Assembly: GCA_003486285.1 (NCBI GenBank)
Contig: DNGH01000154.1
Location: 1 to 6,218, forward strand
DNA: 6,218 bases
From: Actinomycetota bacterium
Lineage (GTDB): Bacteria > Actinomycetota > Acidimicrobiia > Spongiisociales > UBA11373
Reading direction: 5' to 3'
Below are positions 4,380 to 6,218 of this stretch, in pieces (the stretch's first letter is position 1; each line of letters starts with the position of its first letter). The translations under genes were made by a program, and so were the position numbers. Under the pieces are notes generated by a model. That model was given only the letters and a program-made list of their open reading frames with translations. It did no database searches and was not told where the DNA came from.

Positions 4380-6218
4380 TCAGGCCTGGTCAAGGGCGAG
4401 GTCGATCGTCTGCTCTCCGGTCAGAGTCCGGCCCTGCTCCCACGCGGCAGTGAACGCCGCCTCATCGAGCCGAACTCGCACAGCTGCAAGGGTTCGGTCC
4501 CTCCTCGCGATGAGGTACTCCCGACTGCCACCGGTCCTCTCGCGAATCGCCTCGGCCGCGGAGAGGATTCGGGTGGCTGTTGTCGCGTGCCCTTCGGCGG
4601 CGAGGACCTCGGCCATCTGCATAAGGATGGCGGCCAGCGTGAGTGGCTCGTTTAGCTCAAGGGTAAGGCGTACGGACTCCCGGAGCATCGCGTAGGCGTC
4701 CGCAAACCGTTCTTCCCGCAACGCGTGGGTTGCCAAGCTTGAGAGTGGGTCGAGCTCCATCCGCCGGTTGCCCGCGGCGCGGGCTCTGACGAGGTTCTCC
4801 TCCATGAGGGCTCGTTCGCGCGGGAGGTCACCGAGGTCCCCATACGCCCAGGCCAGGCTGTTGTTCACGAGCATGATGTAGTGCTCGTCGCCGAGGCTCT
4901 CGAAGAGGCGGGCACTCTCCTCGAGAAGTGGCAAGCCCTCTGCGGGCTCAGATATGTACCCGAGCATGAACAGGGAGTTGGCGATGCCCCATTCGTCATC
5001 GAGGCTGCGATGCAGGGCCAAGGCCTCCTCGGCATAGACCCGCGCTGCGGCGGCGTCGCCTCCCTCGCCCTCCATGGCGGTCGCCCCGTTGAGGGCGCGA
5101 GCCCGTGCCGGCGTCGGGGCGGGGTCGGCGGCGAGGGCGATCTGGAGGCGGTGGCGGCCTTCCGCGTAGTGCCCACGTTGGTACCAGTACTTCCACAGCG
5201 CTCCAGCGAGCTGCAGGGAGAGCTGAGTGGCGCCGCCACTCTGGAGGCGGTCGAGGGCAGCTCGAAAGTTGTCGTATTCGGCCTCGAGCCGGTCGGTCCA
5301 CTGCCTGGGGTTGCCGGTGAGATGCGGATACGCCTCCTCGGCCAGAGCCAAGAAGTGCTCGGCGTGGCGCCGCCGCGCCCACTCTGCCTCGTTCGACGTA
5401 TCGAGTCGCTCGACGGCGTAGTCGCGAATCGTCTCCAGCATCCAGAACCGCGGTCCGGTGCGACGGACCAGGCTCTTGTCGACCAGGGACTGGAGCACGT
5501 CGAGATCGGCCTCGGCGGCAAGTTCGGCCGCCTCCAGCGTCCACCCGCCACGGAACACGGCGAGGCGGGCGAACAGCCTTTGCTCCGCTTCGGAGAGCAG
5601 CTCGTGAGACCACTCGAGCGTCGCTCGCAGAGTGCGCTGGCGGGGATCGGAATCCCGTCCTCCCTTCAATAGGTCGAGCCGTCCCGTAAGCCTCTCGAGG
5701 ATCTGTCCCGGCGTAAGCACGCTGGTCCGGGCCGCGGCCAGCTCGACCGCCAGGGGGAGGTTCTCGAGCGCGCCACAGAGTCGATGGATCGTGTCGTCGG
5801 CTTCTACTCCCGCCCGGGAGCAGAACAGATCGACTGCTTCGGTCTCGGCGAGTGGAAGCACCGGATATTCGACCTCACCCCTGACCCGGAGCAGCTCCCG
5901 ACTCGTAGCCAGCATGCGCAGTCGGGGGCAGGCTTCGATCAGGGCCGAGAGCTGGGGCGCCGCGGCCACCACCTGCTCCAGGTTGTCGATCACCACCAGC
6001 AGCTGTCGATCCCCGATGTGGCCTGCCAGGTCCTCCCGGGTCCCCAGGGTCTGGGCGATGGTGTCGGGCACCAGAGTCGGGTCGCGCAGCGCGGCAAGTC
6101 CGACCCAGAACACCCCGGCGGCGAATTCGGGCACCAGGTGGGTGGCAGCCTCGATCGCCAGGCGGGTCTTTCCCGATCCGCCTGGTCCGGTCAGGGTGAG
6201 CAGCCGGGCTCCGTTCCC
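4380..6218 (-). CDS. NTPase-TPR regulator (COG3903-like, AfsR/LuxR-associated), N-terminus beyond the window
   Basis: The frame stays open to the window edge, giving 612 visible residues; apparent internal starts such as GTG at 6134 lie inside the domain. Residues 11-18 (GPGGSGKT) are the Walker A loop and LLVVIDN (73-79) the Walker B strand. LATSRE (103-108) matches the sensor-like motif of STAND-type ATPases, and LPLAVELAAARTSVL (154-168) is the conserved GLPLA-type segment. A winged-helix-like region (about 196-273, with RQRTLRATLEWSHELLSEAEQ) follows, then TPR-like helical repeats (about 332-560). The C-terminus ends at AAWEQGRTLTGEQTIDLALDQA, where this family often continues into a LuxR helix-turn-helix; here no such domain follows. 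The output domain, if any, must be N-terminal: class III adenylyl cyclase, SARP/BTAD or another domain is possible from family knowledge, but none is visible. It converges on the tRNA cluster. A/T-ending codons seem more frequent than in neighbouring genes, by eye only. Confidence 0.85.
   Translation of the reverse strand, partial: GNGARLLTLTGPGGSGKTRLAIEAATHLVPEFAAGVFWVGLAALRDPTLVPDTIAQTLGTREDLAGHIGDRQLLVVIDNLEQVVAAAPQLSALIEACPRLRMLATSRELLRVRGEVEYPVLPLAETEAVDLFCSRAGVEADDTIHRLCGALENLPLAVELAAARTSVLTPGQILERLTGRLDLLKGGRDSDPRQRTLRATLEWSHELLSEAEQRLFARLAVFRGGWTLEAAELAAEADLDVLQSLVDKSLVRRTGPRFWMLETIRDYAVERLDTSNEAEWARRRHAEHFLALAEEAYPHLTGNPRQWTDRLEAEYDNFRAALDRLQSGGATQLSLQLAGALWKYWYQRGHYAEGRHRLQIALAADPAPTPARARALNGATAMEGEGGDAAAARVYAEEALALHRSLDDEWGIANSLFMLGYISEPAEGLPLLEESARLFESLGDEHYIMLVNNSLAWAYGDLGDLPRERALMEENLVRARAAGNRRMELDPLSSLATHALREERFADAYAMLRESVRLTLELNEPLTLAAILMQMAEVLAAEGHATTATRILSAAEAIRERTGGSREYLIARRDRTLAAVRVRLDEAAFTAAWEQGRTLTGEQTIDLALDQA

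Noticed and set aside
4193..4393. 66-residue minus-strand frame after the NTPase gene
   Set aside because: It overlaps the NTPase stop and the 4345-4375 hairpin, has no good ribosome binding site that I can see, and shows no recognisable motif.
4881..5672. 263-residue plus-strand frame opposite the NTPase gene
   Set aside because: The minus strand carries the intact NTPase-TPR protein over this stretch; the opposite frame shows no motif.

Overview
The window looks like chromosomal DNA from a high-GC actinobacterium. The evidence is the strong G/C bias at third codon positions, the lexA / LysM-protein / nrdR gene order (as in Mycobacterium, where lexA, Rv2719c and nrdR are adjacent, with dapF nearby), SOS boxes of the actinobacterial CGAAC-N4-GTTCG type, and a Gly-Cys-Val tRNA cluster. 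I cannot name the genus. An uncultured or poorly sampled actinobacterial lineage is possible.

Left part (1-2327): the 3' end of dapF (lysine and peptidoglycan precursor synthesis) converges on lexA. lexA is divergent from a small membrane/LysM protein of the YneA/ChiZ/DivS kind, an SOS-induced brake on cell division. Their shared intergenic region (1322-1530) is the best-resolved regulatory element here. It holds three LexA boxes, a near-consensus promoter for the LysM gene with one box filling its -35/-10 spacer, and a lexA promoter whose -35 overlaps another box. nrdR, the repressor of ribonucleotide reductase genes, follows the LysM gene on the same strand.

Middle part (2334-3814): an unrecognised 317-residue single-pass membrane protein converges on nrdR and is divergent from dut (dUTPase). 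dut appears to have a leaderless GTG start. The region therefore groups DNA-damage response (lexA, division inhibitor) with control of nucleotide pools (nrdR, dut).

Right part (3842-6218): three tRNA genes (Gly-GCC, Cys-GCA, Val-GAC) lie behind one clear -10 element. Then comes about 240 nt without a convincing gene, apart from a UUCG-capped hairpin. Last is the 3' part of a large minus-strand gene for an NTPase-TPR regulator of the AfsR/LuxR-associated type (COG3903-like). Its N-terminal effector domain lies outside the window. I found no CRISPR array, insertion sequence or clear mobile element. The strongest candidates for new biology are the SOS control region with its LysM protein and the unknown membrane protein beside dut.
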